A stretch of DNA of 39,096 nt from the NCBI GenBank assembly GCA_023150845.1, contig JAKLKD010000032.1, positions 1 to 39,096 on the forward strand, in the 5' to 3' direction. The stretch comes from Myxococcota bacterium. GTDB lineage: Bacteria; Myxococcota_A; UBA796; CAJQPC01. The position numbers and the translations under genes are program-made. Below, piece by piece: positions 24,617-33,016 of this stretch (position 1 is the first letter of the stretch; the number at the start of each line of letters is the position of its first letter). The notes below the pieces were generated by a model. It saw only the letters and a list, made by a program, of their open reading frames with translations, did not search any database and was not told where the DNA came from.

Positions 24617-25785
24617 TCACCGTCGTCGGCGTCGGCGTAGGCGGTGAGCTACCGCCGCGCTCCTTGGCCGCGGTCCAGGCCGCGCAGACCCTCATCGGCG
24701 CCGCCAAGCAGCTCGCGCTGTTCCCCGGCGTCGGGGACGAGCGCATCGACATCGTCGGCCGCATGGGCGAGCTCAAGGAGCTCCTCGCCGCCCGGGCCGA
24801 CCGCCGCAACGTCGTGCTCGCCTCGGGGGACCCGCTGCTCTACGGCATCGGCGTCACCGTGCTGCGGCACTTCCCCGACGCTGAGGTGCTCACCGCGCCC
24901 TCCTCCGTCGCCGAGGCCTTCGCCCGGGTGAAGCTCTCCTGGAGCGACGCGGAGCTGATCTCCATTCACGGCCGCCCCATGGCCGACATCGGCACCGCCT
25001 TGGACCGCGCGGGCAAGGTCGCCGTCTTGACCGGCGGGGAGAACACCCCGGCGGCGGTGGGCCGGGCCTTGGGGGACCGGGAGGGCACGGCGTACGTCTG
25101 TGAGCGCCTCGGCGCCCCGGACGAGCGGGTGCAGACCTTGCCCATCGCTGAGCTGGCCGCCGCCGTCACCGCTGAGCCGAACGTGCTCCTGCTCGTCGGC
25201 CCGACCCGCCCCCGGCCAGTCATCCCCCACACCGACGACGACCAGTTCGAGAAGAAGATGCCCAAGAAGGGCCTCATCACGAAGCGTGAGGTGCGCACGC
25301 TCTCCCTCGCCGCCCTGGGCGTGCGGGTCGGGGATCTGTGCTGGGACATCGGGGCGGGGAGCGGCGCGGTGGCCATCGAGCTCGCGCTCTTGGGCGCCGC
25401 GAAGGTCTACGCCGTCGAGAAGAACGAGGACGCCTGCGCCATCGTGCGGCAGAACGCGGCGGCGTTCGGCGCCCTGCAGGTCGAGGTGGTTCACACGAAG
25501 GCCCCCGAGGGCCTCGACGCCTTGCCCGACCCCGACCGTGTGTTCATCGGCGGCTCCGGCGGGAACATCGGGGAGCTCGTGACCGGGGCCCTCGCCCGCT
25601 GCCGCGGCAAGCTCGTCGTCAACGTCGCCACCATCGAGAACCTCGCCGACTGTGTGAGCGCGCTCAAGGCGGCGAAGGCGCGCTGGTCGGTGACCCAGGT
25701 GGCCATCGGGCGCTCGTCCCCCATCCTCGACCTCACACGATTTGAGGCGCTCAACCCAGTGTGGATCGTGGAGGCGTCCCGATGA
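24613..25785 (+). CDS. cbiET: CbiE-CbiT fusion (CobL-type) methyltransferase
   Basis: The 390-residue protein fuses two enzymes. Residues 1-205 are CbiE, a SAM-dependent tetrapyrrole methylase (VVGVGVGG, then ASGDPLLYGIG) that methylates C5. Residues 206-390 are CbiT, a Rossmann methyltransferase (LITKREVRTLSLAALG, WDIGAGSGAVAIE, FIGGSGGNIGE) that methylates C15 and decarboxylates the C12 acetate. The same fusion is called CobL in the aerobic pathway. There is no third CbiJ domain. It overlaps cbiC and cbiL by 4 bp each. Confidence 0.95.
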   Translation: MITVVGVGVGGELPPRSLAAVQAAQTLIGAAKQLALFPGVGDERIDIVGRMGELKELLAARADRRNVVLASGDPLLYGIGVTVLRHFPDAEVLTAPSSVAEAFARVKLSWSDAELISIHGRPMADIGTALDRAGKVAVLTGGENTPAAVGRALGDREGTAYVCERLGAPDERVQTLPIAELAAAVTAEPNVLLLVGPTRPRPVIPHTDDDQFEKKMPKKGLITKREVRTLSLAALGVRVGDLCWDIGAGSGAVAIELALLGAAKVYAVEKNEDACAIVRQNAAAFGALQVEVVHTKAPEGLDALPDPDRVFIGGSGGNIGELVTGALARCRGKLVVNVATIENLADCVSALKAAKARWSVTQVAIGRSSPILDLTRFEALNPVWIVEASR

Positions 25786-26564
25786 CCGGCCGGTTTTATG
25801 GCCTCGGCGTCGGCCCCGGCGCCCCGGACCTGCTCACCCTGCGGGCCCACCGTGTGCTGACGCGGGTGCCCGTCGTGGTCTACCCGGCCTGTAAGCCCGG
25901 GGCGTCGTCCTACGCCTGGCGCATCGTGCGGGAGTTTGTGCCCGGGGGCACCCGGCGGCTCGCCCAGGTCTTCCCGATGTCGCGGGACTGGGCCTCGCTC
26001 ATCCCGGTGTGGCGCCAGAACGCCGAGGAGATCGCCCAGGAGCTGCGCGCGGGCCACGACGTCGCCTTCATCACCGAGGGCGACCCGATGCTGTTCTCCA
26101 CCTTCTTACACGTCTGGGAGCTGCTCCGAGAGGTCGCCCCCGAGGTGGAGGTGGAGATTGTGCCGGGTGTGTCGAGCATGTGCGCGGCGGCGGGCCTCAC
26201 CGGCATCCCGCTCGGGCAGGGCGATCAGCGCGTCGCGCTGATCCCCGCGACCTGGCACGAGGACGACCTCACCGACGCCCTCCAACGCTGGGACGTGGTC
26301 GTGCTGATGAAGGTGGCGCGGGTGCTCCCCAAGGTCATCGACCTGCTGCGGTCCTTGGGGCGGCTGGAGCAGGCGGCCCTCGTCTCCCGGGGGTCCGCCG
26401 AGCAGCAGCTCGTCACCCGCGACCTCGAGCGCTACCGCGACCGCCGCCTCAACTACCTGACGACCGTGCTCGTGGGGAGGCCCTTGGGCTTCGTCGAGAG
26501 CCTCCTCGCCGAGTCCGCGGCGGGGGAGCCCGAGGACGAGCCCAACGACAAGGAGACGACGTGA
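25782..26564 (+). CDS. cbiL: Cobalt-factor II / precorrin-2 C20-methyltransferase CbiL
   Basis: The 260-residue SAM-dependent methylase acts at C20. GLGVGPGAPDLLTLRA opens the protein, YPACKPGASSYA and TEGDPMLFSTF (about residue 100) are typical of CbiL/CobI, and VPGVSSMCAAAGLTGIPL follows. The tail (about residues 240-260) is acidic. The ATG at 25782 overlaps the cbiET stop by 4 bp (ATGA). It ends in a TGATG overlap with cbiF. Confidence 0.94.
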   Translation: MTGRFYGLGVGPGAPDLLTLRAHRVLTRVPVVVYPACKPGASSYAWRIVREFVPGGTRRLAQVFPMSRDWASLIPVWRQNAEEIAQELRAGHDVAFITEGDPMLFSTFLHVWELLREVAPEVEVEIVPGVSSMCAAAGLTGIPLGQGDQRVALIPATWHEDDLTDALQRWDVVVLMKVARVLPKVIDLLRSLGRLEQAALVSRGSAEQQLVTRDLERYRDRRLNYLTTVLVGRPLGFVESLLAESAAGEPEDEPNDKETT

Positions 26565-27355
26565 TGGAGCCAGGGCGTGTGTATTTTGTCGGCGCGGGCC
26601 CCGGGGACCCTGAGCTGCTCACGGTGAAGGCCCGGCGGCTCATCGACGCCGCGGACTATGTGCTGTTCACGGGGTCTCTGGTGCCGGAGCTCCTCTTCGC
26701 CGGGATTCAGGCCGAGGTGGAGGACAGCAAGGGCCTCGACCTCGACGAGATGGAGCGCCGCCTCGTCTCTCGCGCCCAGGCGGGCCGCCGCGTCGTGCGC
26801 GCCCACACCGGCGACCCGAGCATCTACGGGGCGATTCACGAGCAGATCGTGCGCCTGGAGCGCGCCGGGGTGCCCTGGGAGATCGTGCCCGGGGTGACCT
26901 CGGCCTTCGCCGCCGCCGCGGCCTTGGGCGCCGAGCTCACCATCCCCGACCTCACACAGACGGTGATCCTCACCCGGGTGGAGGGCCGCACGCCGATGCC
27001 CGACGGGGAGAAGCTCGCCGACCTCGCCGGGCGCGGCACGCTCTGCCTCTACCTCTCGGCGACCTTGACCGACAAGCTGGCCCGGGAGCTGCTCGCCGCG
27101 GGCCTGCCCGAGACGACCCCCGTCGGTGTGGTGCAGTACGCCTCGATGCCCGAGCAGCGGGTGCTGCGCGGCACCCTCGGCGACGTCGCCGCCAAGGTCC
27201 GCGAGGCCCGGATGCGGGCCCAGGTGATGATCCTCATCGGCCCGGCCCTCGATCCCGAGCTCAAACACCGCGGCGGCCACGAGAGCCGTCTGTACGCGTC
27301 TGACTTCTCTCACCGTTTTCGCCGGGCGTCCGCCGCGGCCGAGGAGGCCTCATGA
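26564..27355 (+). CDS. cbiF: Cobalt-precorrin-4 C11-methyltransferase CbiF
   Basis: The 263-residue SAM methylase acts at C11. [18 protein letters not shown] opens it, YTGS-like LFTGSLVPELL, the HTGDPSIYGAIHEQ motif, and VPGVTSAFAAAAALGAELT mark the CbiF/CobM branch. The ATG at 26564 overlaps the cbiL stop by one base and follows AAGGAGA. A Ser/Ala/Arg-rich tail ends the protein. It overlaps cbiH by 4 bp. Confidence 0.95.
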   Translation: MEPGRVYFVGAGPGDPELLTVKARRLIDAADYVLFTGSLVPELLFAGIQAEVEDSKGLDLDEMERRLVSRAQAGRRVVRAHTGDPSIYGAIHEQIVRLERAGVPWEIVPGVTSAFAAAAALGAELTIPDLTQTVILTRVEGRTPMPDGEKLADLAGRGTLCLYLSATLTDKLARELLAAGLPETTPVGVVQYASMPEQRVLRGTLGDVAAKVREARMRAQVMILIGPALDPELKHRGGHESRLYASDFSHRFRRASAAAEEAS

Positions 27356-28188
27356 GGGGCAAGATCCTGCTCATCGGCTTCGGCCCCGGGGCTGATGTGC
27401 ACCTGACCTTTCGCGCCCGGGACGCCATCGCCGAGTCCCAGGTGGTCATCGGGTACTCGACCTACATCAAGCTCATCGAGGAGCTCCTCGACGGCAAAGA
27501 GGTCCACCGAAAGGGCATGAGCGAGGAGCTCGACCGGGTGCACCTCGCCTATGACCTCGCCCGCGCCGGGCGGGTCGTGGCCTTGGTCTCCTCCGGCGAC
27601 GCCGGGGTGTACGGCATGGCCGGGCCGACCCTGGAGGTGCTCGCCGAGCGCGGCTGGCGCGGCGAGGACGACCCCGAGGTGGAGGTGGAGGTCGTCCCGG
27701 GGGTGACCGCGGTGAACGCCGTCGCGTCACTGGTCGGCGCGCCCCTCACCCACGACTTCTGCACGATCTCGCTCTCCGACCTGCTCACGCCTTGGCCCGT
27801 CATCGAGCGCCGGGTGCGCGCCGCCGCCGAGGGGGACTTCGTGGTGGCGCTCTACAACCCCCAGAGCCGCCGCCGGGACTGGCAGCTCGCCGCCACCCGA
27901 GACCTGCTCCTCGCGCACCGCCGCCCCACCACCCCCGTCGCCATCGTGAAGAGCGCCTACCGCGACCGCCAGCACGTCGTGCTCACCGAGCTCGCCCAGA
28001 TGTGTGAGCACGAGGTCGGGATGCTGACGACCATCCTCGTCGGCAACTCCAACACCTACGTCGCCGCGGGCAAGATGATCACGCCCCGGGGCTACACGAA
28101 CAAGTACGATCTCGCCACGACCGAGCTCAAACCGGGCCAGAAGCCGCTGCGCTCCCTCGTCCTGGACGATGAAGGACGGCCGGTTTGA
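27352..28188 (+). CDS. cbiH: Cobalt-precorrin-3 C17-methyltransferase CbiH
   Basis: The 278-residue enzyme methylates C17 and contracts the ring. LLIGFGPGADVHLTFRA, VVIGYSTYIKLI, SSGDAGVYGMAGP, SLSDLLTPWPVIERR and YNPQSRRRDWQL identify the CbiH/CobJ branch. It has a C-terminal extension of roughly 35 residues (MITPRGYTNKYDLA onwards) that is a little longer than the minimal enzyme, without a Cys-rich Fe-S segment. The ATG at 27352 follows GAGGAGG and overlaps the cbiF stop by 4 bp. Confidence 0.95.
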   Translation: MRGKILLIGFGPGADVHLTFRARDAIAESQVVIGYSTYIKLIEELLDGKEVHRKGMSEELDRVHLAYDLARAGRVVALVSSGDAGVYGMAGPTLEVLAERGWRGEDDPEVEVEVVPGVTAVNAVASLVGAPLTHDFCTISLSDLLTPWPVIERRVRAAAEGDFVVALYNPQSRRRDWQLAATRDLLLAHRRPTTPVAIVKSAYRDRQHVVLTELAQMCEHEVGMLTTILVGNSNTYVAAGKMITPRGYTNKYDLATTELKPGQKPLRSLVLDDEGRPV

Positions 28189-29243
28189 GCCTCACCTCGG
28201 GCCTCGATGACGTGGCGGTGCTCTCCGTCACCCGCCAAGGCGTCGCCCTCGCCGCGCGCCTGGAGGCGACCTTGCCCGCGCGGCTCACGGTGTACGTCAC
28301 CGAGAAGTACGCGGAGGGCGCCCCCGCACACTACGTCCGGTTTAAGGACAAGCTCCAGCCCGTCGTAGACGCCGCCTGGGCGCGGCACGAGGCGCTCATC
28401 TTTATCGGCGCGGCGGGCATCGCCGTGCGGATGATCGCGCCCCACGTCCTCGACAAGCGGTTTGACCCCGGCGTCGTCGTCATGGACATCCAGGGCAAGT
28501 TCGCCATCGCGCTCTGCTCAGGGCACCTCGGCGGGGCCAACGAGCTGGCGCGTCTCATCGGCGAGGGCCTGGGGGCGATCCCCGTGGTGACGACGGGCAC
28601 CGACGTGAACGAGACCCTCGCCCCGGACGTGCTCGCCAAGCAGGTCGGCGCCGACATCGAGAACTGGGACGCCCTCAAGATCGTGTCGGGTGCCCTCGTC
28701 GACGGGCGACGGGTCGGCGTGCTCGTGGAGGCCGCCGCGCCGGATCTCAGCGGCTACGCCCCGAAGAACGTACACCTCACGCGCTGCCTCGACGGCTTTG
28801 ACGCCGGGATCGGCCTCACCCCCCGGGTGATTGAGACGGACACACCGACGATCTGGCTGCGCCCCAAGGTGCTCGTCGTCGGCGTGGGCTGCAACAGCGG
28901 CACGTCGATGGAGGAGCTCGCTCGGGAGATCGACGCCGTGCTCGCCGAGGCGCGCCTCGCCCCCGGCGCCGTCCGCGGCTTAGCCACCATCACGCTCAAA
29001 GAGCACGAGCCCGGCCTCGTCGCCTTCGCCGCGTCCCGGGGTTTGACCATAAAGGCCTTCGACGCGCGGACCATCAACGAGCAGGCCCCGCCGTTTGAGC
29101 GCTCGGAGACGGTCTTTCGCCACGTCGGCGTCTACGGCGTCGCCGAGCCCGCGGCGATGCTCGCGGCTGGCGCCACGACCTGCATCGTCCACAAACAGCG
29201 GCGCGGGAACGTCACCGTCGCCGTCGCCGAGGTGCCCCGATGA
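28185..29243 (+). CDS. cbiG: Cobalt-precorrin-5A hydrolase CbiG
   Basis: The 352-residue enzyme opens the delta-lactone and releases the C2 fragment, a step that marks the cobalt-early (oxygen-independent) route. The N-domain has FIGAAGIAVRMIAPHV, the middle has CSGHLGGANELA and TTGTDVNETLAPD, and the C-domain has VGVGCNSGTSMEEL and TIxxKEHEPGL. The start is a TTG at 28185 overlapping the cbiH stop (TTGA), with AAGGA at 28172-28176 upstream, so it is believable. All three CbiG domains are present. Confidence 0.94.
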   Translation: MSLTSGLDDVAVLSVTRQGVALAARLEATLPARLTVYVTEKYAEGAPAHYVRFKDKLQPVVDAAWARHEALIFIGAAGIAVRMIAPHVLDKRFDPGVVVMDIQGKFAIALCSGHLGGANELARLIGEGLGAIPVVTTGTDVNETLAPDVLAKQVGADIENWDALKIVSGALVDGRRVGVLVEAAAPDLSGYAPKNVHLTRCLDGFDAGIGLTPRVIETDTPTIWLRPKVLVVGVGCNSGTSMEELAREIDAVLAEARLAPGAVRGLATITLKEHEPGLVAFAASRGLTIKAFDARTINEQAPPFERSETVFRHVGVYGVAEPAAMLAAGATTCIVHKQRRGNVTVAVAEVPR

Positions 29244-29806
29244 GCGACCCGCGCCCGCCTGATCCCAAGCCCCGCCGCATGGTCCAGAACAAGGAGCGGG
29301 TCGGCCTCGTCCTGGTGCACACCGGGGACGGCAAAGGCAAGAGCACCTCGGCCTTTGGCCTCGCGCTGCGCGCCGTCGGGCACGGGATGCGGGTCCATGT
29401 CATCCAGTTCATCAAGGGCTCCCGGGACTACGGTGAGCTGGACACCTTGGCGAAGCTCGGCGTGACCGTCGAGCGCGCCGGGGAGGGCTTCACCTGGGAG
29501 GTCCGCTCCGACGAGCGCCAGCGAGAGCTGGCCGCCTGGGGCCTCGCCCGCGCCCAAGAGGCCATCGCCCGGGGCCTCGACGTGCTCGTGCTCGACGAGG
29601 TGAACATCGTGCTCGGGAAGGGCTTCTTGCCCGTAGAGACGCTCTTGGAGCTGCTCAAGACCCGCCCGCCGGAGCTTCACGTCGTCTGTACGGGGCGCTA
29701 CGCCCCCGACGCGCTCATTGAGGCGGCGGACCTCGTGACGCGGCACGAGCTCGTCAAACACCCCTTTCAGCGCGGCGTGCGCGCCCAGCCTGGCGTGGAG
29801 TTCTGA
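29240..29806 (+). CDS. cobO: Cob(I)yrinic acid a,c-diamide adenosyltransferase
   Basis: The 188-residue protein belongs to the CobA/BtuR/CobO family, which attaches the 5'-deoxyadenosyl group from ATP to cob(I)alamin precursors. Its P-loop GDGKGKS is at residues 29-35, followed by FGLALRAVGHGMRVHVIQFIKG, and the DVLVLDEVN motif is near residue 120. Reduced cobalt is needed, so a flavoprotein reductase should be nearby; an FNR-like gene lies downstream. It overlaps cbiG by 4 bp and the HutX-like gene by one base. Confidence 0.95.
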   Translation: MSDPRPPDPKPRRMVQNKERVGLVLVHTGDGKGKSTSAFGLALRAVGHGMRVHVIQFIKGSRDYGELDTLAKLGVTVERAGEGFTWEVRSDERQRELAAWGLARAQEAIARGLDVLVLDEVNIVLGKGFLPVETLLELLKTRPPELHVVCTGRYAPDALIEAADLVTRHELVKHPFQRGVRAQPGVEF

Positions 29807-30270
29807 TGCAGGGCCTCATCGAGCTGCTCGACGCGGGCGGCGTCTCCCTCGCGACGGCGGCGACCCGCCTCGGCCTGTCTGAAGGCCAGGCCCTCGTGGC
29901 CTTGTCCGAGGCCGGGCGCAGCGTGCGGATCGAGGGCGCCCGGGCGATGGCCACGGTGCGCCAGTGGGGCCAGGTGCGCGTGATCTTACGCTCTCGGAGC
30001 TGCGTGGCCGAGGTGATGAGCGACCTCGGCGCCGTGCGGGAGTCGGGCGGCTGGTGGAACGACGAGGACGACCGTGTGCACCTCCACCTCGACACCCGCG
30101 ACGTCGCGGCGGCCTTTGTCACGACCAAGGCCGGTCACGCCAGCGGCCGCGCCGTGCGGATGGTGGCCTTCGTCGATGGCGCCGGAGAGGTGCTCTTTAA
30201 GGTGATGGTGCCCAAAGAGCGCCGTGATCTCATCCCGGCGTTTAACGCCCTCAAGGACGGCACGACATGA
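29806..30270 (+). CDS. HutX/ChuX-like tetrapyrrole-binding protein
   Basis: The 154-residue protein resembles the ChuX/HutX family of cytosolic heme carriers. It has a helix-turn-helix-like start (SLATAATRLGLSEGQALVAL, 14-33). Then come WGQVRVI (54-60), HLHLDTRDVAAAFV (92-105), MVAFVDGAGEVLFKVMV (119-135) and a final PAFNAL, in the same order as in HutX. The family usually has a heme gene context, but here the gene is embedded between cobO and cbiA (1- and 4-bp overlaps). A role in binding a corrin or cobalt-precorrin intermediate, or in trafficking, is my inference. Some HutX residues may be missing in the shortened middle part. Confidence 0.7.
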   Translation: MQGLIELLDAGGVSLATAATRLGLSEGQALVALSEAGRSVRIEGARAMATVRQWGQVRVILRSRSCVAEVMSDLGAVRESGGWWNDEDDRVHLHLDTRDVAAAFVTTKAGHASGRAVRMVAFVDGAGEVLFKVMVPKERRDLIPAFNALKDGTT

Positions 30271-31586
30271 TCCCGACTGTGCTCATCGCCGCCCCCTCCT
30301 CGGGCTCCGGCAAGACGACGGTGACCTGCGCCATCGCCGCGGCGCTGCGGGCCCGGGGCCTCGACGTGCGGCTGTTTAAGGCCGGTCCTGACTACCTCGA
30401 CCCGACCTGGCACCGCGTCGTGACCGGGCGGCCCTCGCGGAACCTCGACGGCTGGATGACCTCCGCCGAGGGTGTGCGCGCCAGCTTCGCCCGGGGCGCC
30501 CGGGGCGGGGACATCGCGCTCATCGAGGGCGTGATGGGGCTGTTTGACGGGCGGTCGCCGCGCTCCCTGGAGGGCTCCGGGGCGGAGTTGGCGAAGCTCC
30601 TCGACGTGCCCGTCGCGGTCGTCATCGACGCCGGGGGCATGGCGCGCACCGCCGCCGCCGTCGTCTTGGGCCTCGCGGGGTATGAGCCCGGCGTACAGGT
30701 GACCGGCGTGGTGTTCAACCGTGTCGGAAGCCCTGGCCACGGCGCCCTGCTCAAGGAGGCCATGGAGACGGTGCCGAGCGTGCGCTGCCTCGGCTCGTTG
30801 ACCCGTCAAGACTCCCTCGCCGTGCCGGAGCGCCACCTCGGCCTCGTCGCCGGGGAGCTCGCCGCCAAGCCCGGCTGGGTGGAGGAGCTCGCGGCCTGGG
30901 GCGCCGGGCTCGACCTCGACGGGCTGCTCACCTGCGCCCGCACACCGACGACCACGCTCCTCCCGGCGCCTGCGGCCACGCCCAAGACCGTACGAATCGG
31001 CGTCGCCCGAGACGCGGCGTTCCACTTTTATTACGAAGAGAACCTCGATCTGCTTCAAGAGGCCGGGGCGGAGCTCGTGGAGTTCTCGCCGCTGCAGGAC
31101 GCGGCCCTTCCCGACGTAGACGGGCTCTACATCGGCGGCGGTTACCCCGAGGAGCACCGCGAGGCCCTCGCCGCGAACGCCTCGCTCCGCGCCGAGATCC
31201 GGGCGTTCTCTGGGGTGATCTACGCCGAGTGCGGCGGCCTGATGTACCTCGGTGAGCGCCTGGACGACACGCCGATGTGCGGCAAGCTCCCACTGCGCAC
31301 CCGCATGACCGGCCGCCTGCGCAGCCTGGGTTACCGTGAGGTCACGACCACCACGGACACCCCCCTCGGCCCGGCGGGCACGACCTTTCGGGGGCACGAG
31401 TTTCATCACTCGGAGCTGGTCTCCGTGGCGCTGAGCCCCGCCTACCGCATGACGGGGCGCGGCGGCGAGGGGGTCGAGGGCTGGGCCCAGGGGCGGGTGC
31501 TTGGGAGCTACGTTCACGCCCACTTCGGCTCAAACCTGGGCCTGGCGCGGGCGCTCGTCGCCGCCTGTGGGGCCCGCCGGGGATGA
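30267..31586 (+). CDS. cbiA: Cobyrinate a,c-diamide synthase CbiA
   Basis: The 439-residue enzyme amidates the a and c side chains using glutamine and ATP. The N-terminal ATPase domain starts IAAPSSGSGKTTVT, followed by FKAGPDYLDPTWH and IEGVMGLFDG. The C-terminal glutamine amidotransferase-like domain has YIGGGYPEEH and the active Cys in YAECGGLMYL, then GHEFHHSE. The sequence NLDGWM is common in the CbiA branch. The ATG at 30267 overlaps the HutX-like gene by 4 bp. Confidence 0.95.
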   Translation: MIPTVLIAAPSSGSGKTTVTCAIAAALRARGLDVRLFKAGPDYLDPTWHRVVTGRPSRNLDGWMTSAEGVRASFARGARGGDIALIEGVMGLFDGRSPRSLEGSGAELAKLLDVPVAVVIDAGGMARTAAAVVLGLAGYEPGVQVTGVVFNRVGSPGHGALLKEAMETVPSVRCLGSLTRQDSLAVPERHLGLVAGELAAKPGWVEELAAWGAGLDLDGLLTCARTPTTTLLPAPAATPKTVRIGVARDAAFHFYYEENLDLLQEAGAELVEFSPLQDAALPDVDGLYIGGGYPEEHREALAANASLRAEIRAFSGVIYAECGGLMYLGERLDDTPMCGKLPLRTRMTGRLRSLGYREVTTTTDTPLGPAGTTFRGHEFHHSELVSVALSPAYRMTGRGGEGVEGWAQGRVLGSYVHAHFGSNLGLARALVAACGARRG

Positions 31587-33016
31587 CCACACAGGGGCAA
31601 ACCTCGGGCCGTCGGACGGCGGCGCTCATGGTGCAAGGCACGGCGAGCGGCGTCGGCAAGTCGTGGCTTTGCACGGCGCTCTGCCGCCTCTTGGCCCGGC
31701 GGGGCCGCGCCGTGGCGCCGTTTAAGGCCCAGAACATGAGCAACAACGCCGCCCCCGCCCAAGGCGCCCAAGGCGGCTGGGGGGAGATCGGGCGCGCCCA
31801 GGCCGTGCAGGCCATGGCCTGCGGCCGCGCGCCCCACGTCGATCAGAACCCGATCCTGCTCAAGCCCACCGGGGACCGCAGCTCGGACGTGATCGTGAGC
31901 GGCCGCTCCGTCGGGATCCTCTCGGCGGTGGACTACCGCGCGCGCCGGGCCGAGTGGTGGGAGGCCGTCACGAACGCCTACGCCCGGCTCTGTGACACCG
32001 CGGAGATCGTGGTGATTGAGGGCGCGGGCTCCCCGGCGGAGATCAACCTCCGCGCCGGGGACATGGTGAACATGGCCATGGCGCACCACGCCGACGCCGA
32101 CGTGCTCCTCGTCGGGGACATCCACGCTGGGGGCGTGTTCGCCGCGCTCTACGGCACCTTGGCGCTCCTCGACGACGCCGACCGGGCCCGGGTGCGCGGC
32201 CTCGTGATCAACCGTTTCCGCGGGGATCCAGCCATCTTGACCCCGGGGCTCGCCCCCCTCGTGGAGCGCGCCGGGGTGCCGGTGCGTGGGGTGCTGCCCT
32301 TCCGGGACGACGTTCCCATCGACGAGGAGGACAGCCTCGACATCCGCTCCCGGGCTGGGGTCGTCGACGTCTGTGTGCTCCGCCTGCCGACCGTCGCCAA
32401 CTTCACCGATCTCAGCGCCTTGGCGCGGGAGCCCGGCGTCGGCGTCCGGTATGAGACGGACCCCGAGCGTGTGGGGCAGCCCGACCTGCTCGTGCTGCCG
32501 GGCAGCCGCGACACCGTGTCGGATCTCGCGTGGCTCCGGGCGAGGCGCCTCGACCGCGTCGTGCTCGCCTTGGCCGAACGAACCCCGGTCCTGGGCCTCT
32601 GTGGTGGATACCAGATGCTCGGCGAGGCCCTGGACGGCGTCGTGGGCCTGGGGCTGCTGCCGACCTCGACGGCCTACGCCGCGGAGAAGTTCGTGCGGCC
32701 CTCCGCCGCGCGGACGACGGGGCGCTGGATCCTGCCCGCGGGCCTCGCCGTGGACGGCTACGAGATTCACCTCGGCCGCACCCCCTCCGCCGAGCCCCTC
32801 GTCGGCGACGACGGCGCGGCGCGGGGCCTCGTCGCGGGCACCTACCTGCACGGGCTCCTCGATGGCGCCGAGCTCCGGACGGCGCTCATCGGCGCCTTAC
32901 GCCAGCGCCGGGGCCTGGATGCGACCCCGCCGAGCGCCGACCGCGACCGCGAGGCCGCCTTTGACACCCTCGCCGACCTCGTCGAGCGACACCTCGATCT
33001 CAAGGGGCTCCTATGA
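31583..33016 (+). CDS. cbiP: Cobyric acid synthase CbiP
   Basis: The 477-residue enzyme amidates side chains b, d, e and g. MVQGTASGVGKSWLCTALCRL, FKAQNMSNNA, the region QNPILLKPTGDR and IEGAGSPAEINL are diagnostic of CobQ/CbiP. The C-terminal amidotransferase has its Cys in GLCGGYQMLG. Length is normal. It overlaps cbiA and cbiX by 4 bp each. Confidence 0.95.
   Translation: MTTQGQTSGRRTAALMVQGTASGVGKSWLCTALCRLLARRGRAVAPFKAQNMSNNAAPAQGAQGGWGEIGRAQAVQAMACGRAPHVDQNPILLKPTGDRSSDVIVSGRSVGILSAVDYRARRAEWWEAVTNAYARLCDTAEIVVIEGAGSPAEINLRAGDMVNMAMAHHADADVLLVGDIHAGGVFAALYGTLALLDDADRARVRGLVINRFRGDPAILTPGLAPLVERAGVPVRGVLPFRDDVPIDEEDSLDIRSRAGVVDVCVLRLPTVANFTDLSALAREPGVGVRYETDPERVGQPDLLVLPGSRDTVSDLAWLRARRLDRVVLALAERTPVLGLCGGYQMLGEALDGVVGLGLLPTSTAYAAEKFVRPSAARTTGRWILPAGLAVDGYEIHLGRTPSAEPLVGDDGAARGLVAGTYLHGLLDGAELRTALIGALRQRRGLDATPPSADRDREAAFDTLADLVERHLDLKGLL

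Noticed and set aside
26009-26563. Upstream extension of cbiF
   Set aside because: Arg/Pro-rich out-of-frame reading of cbiL; the methylase starts at the ATG at 26564.
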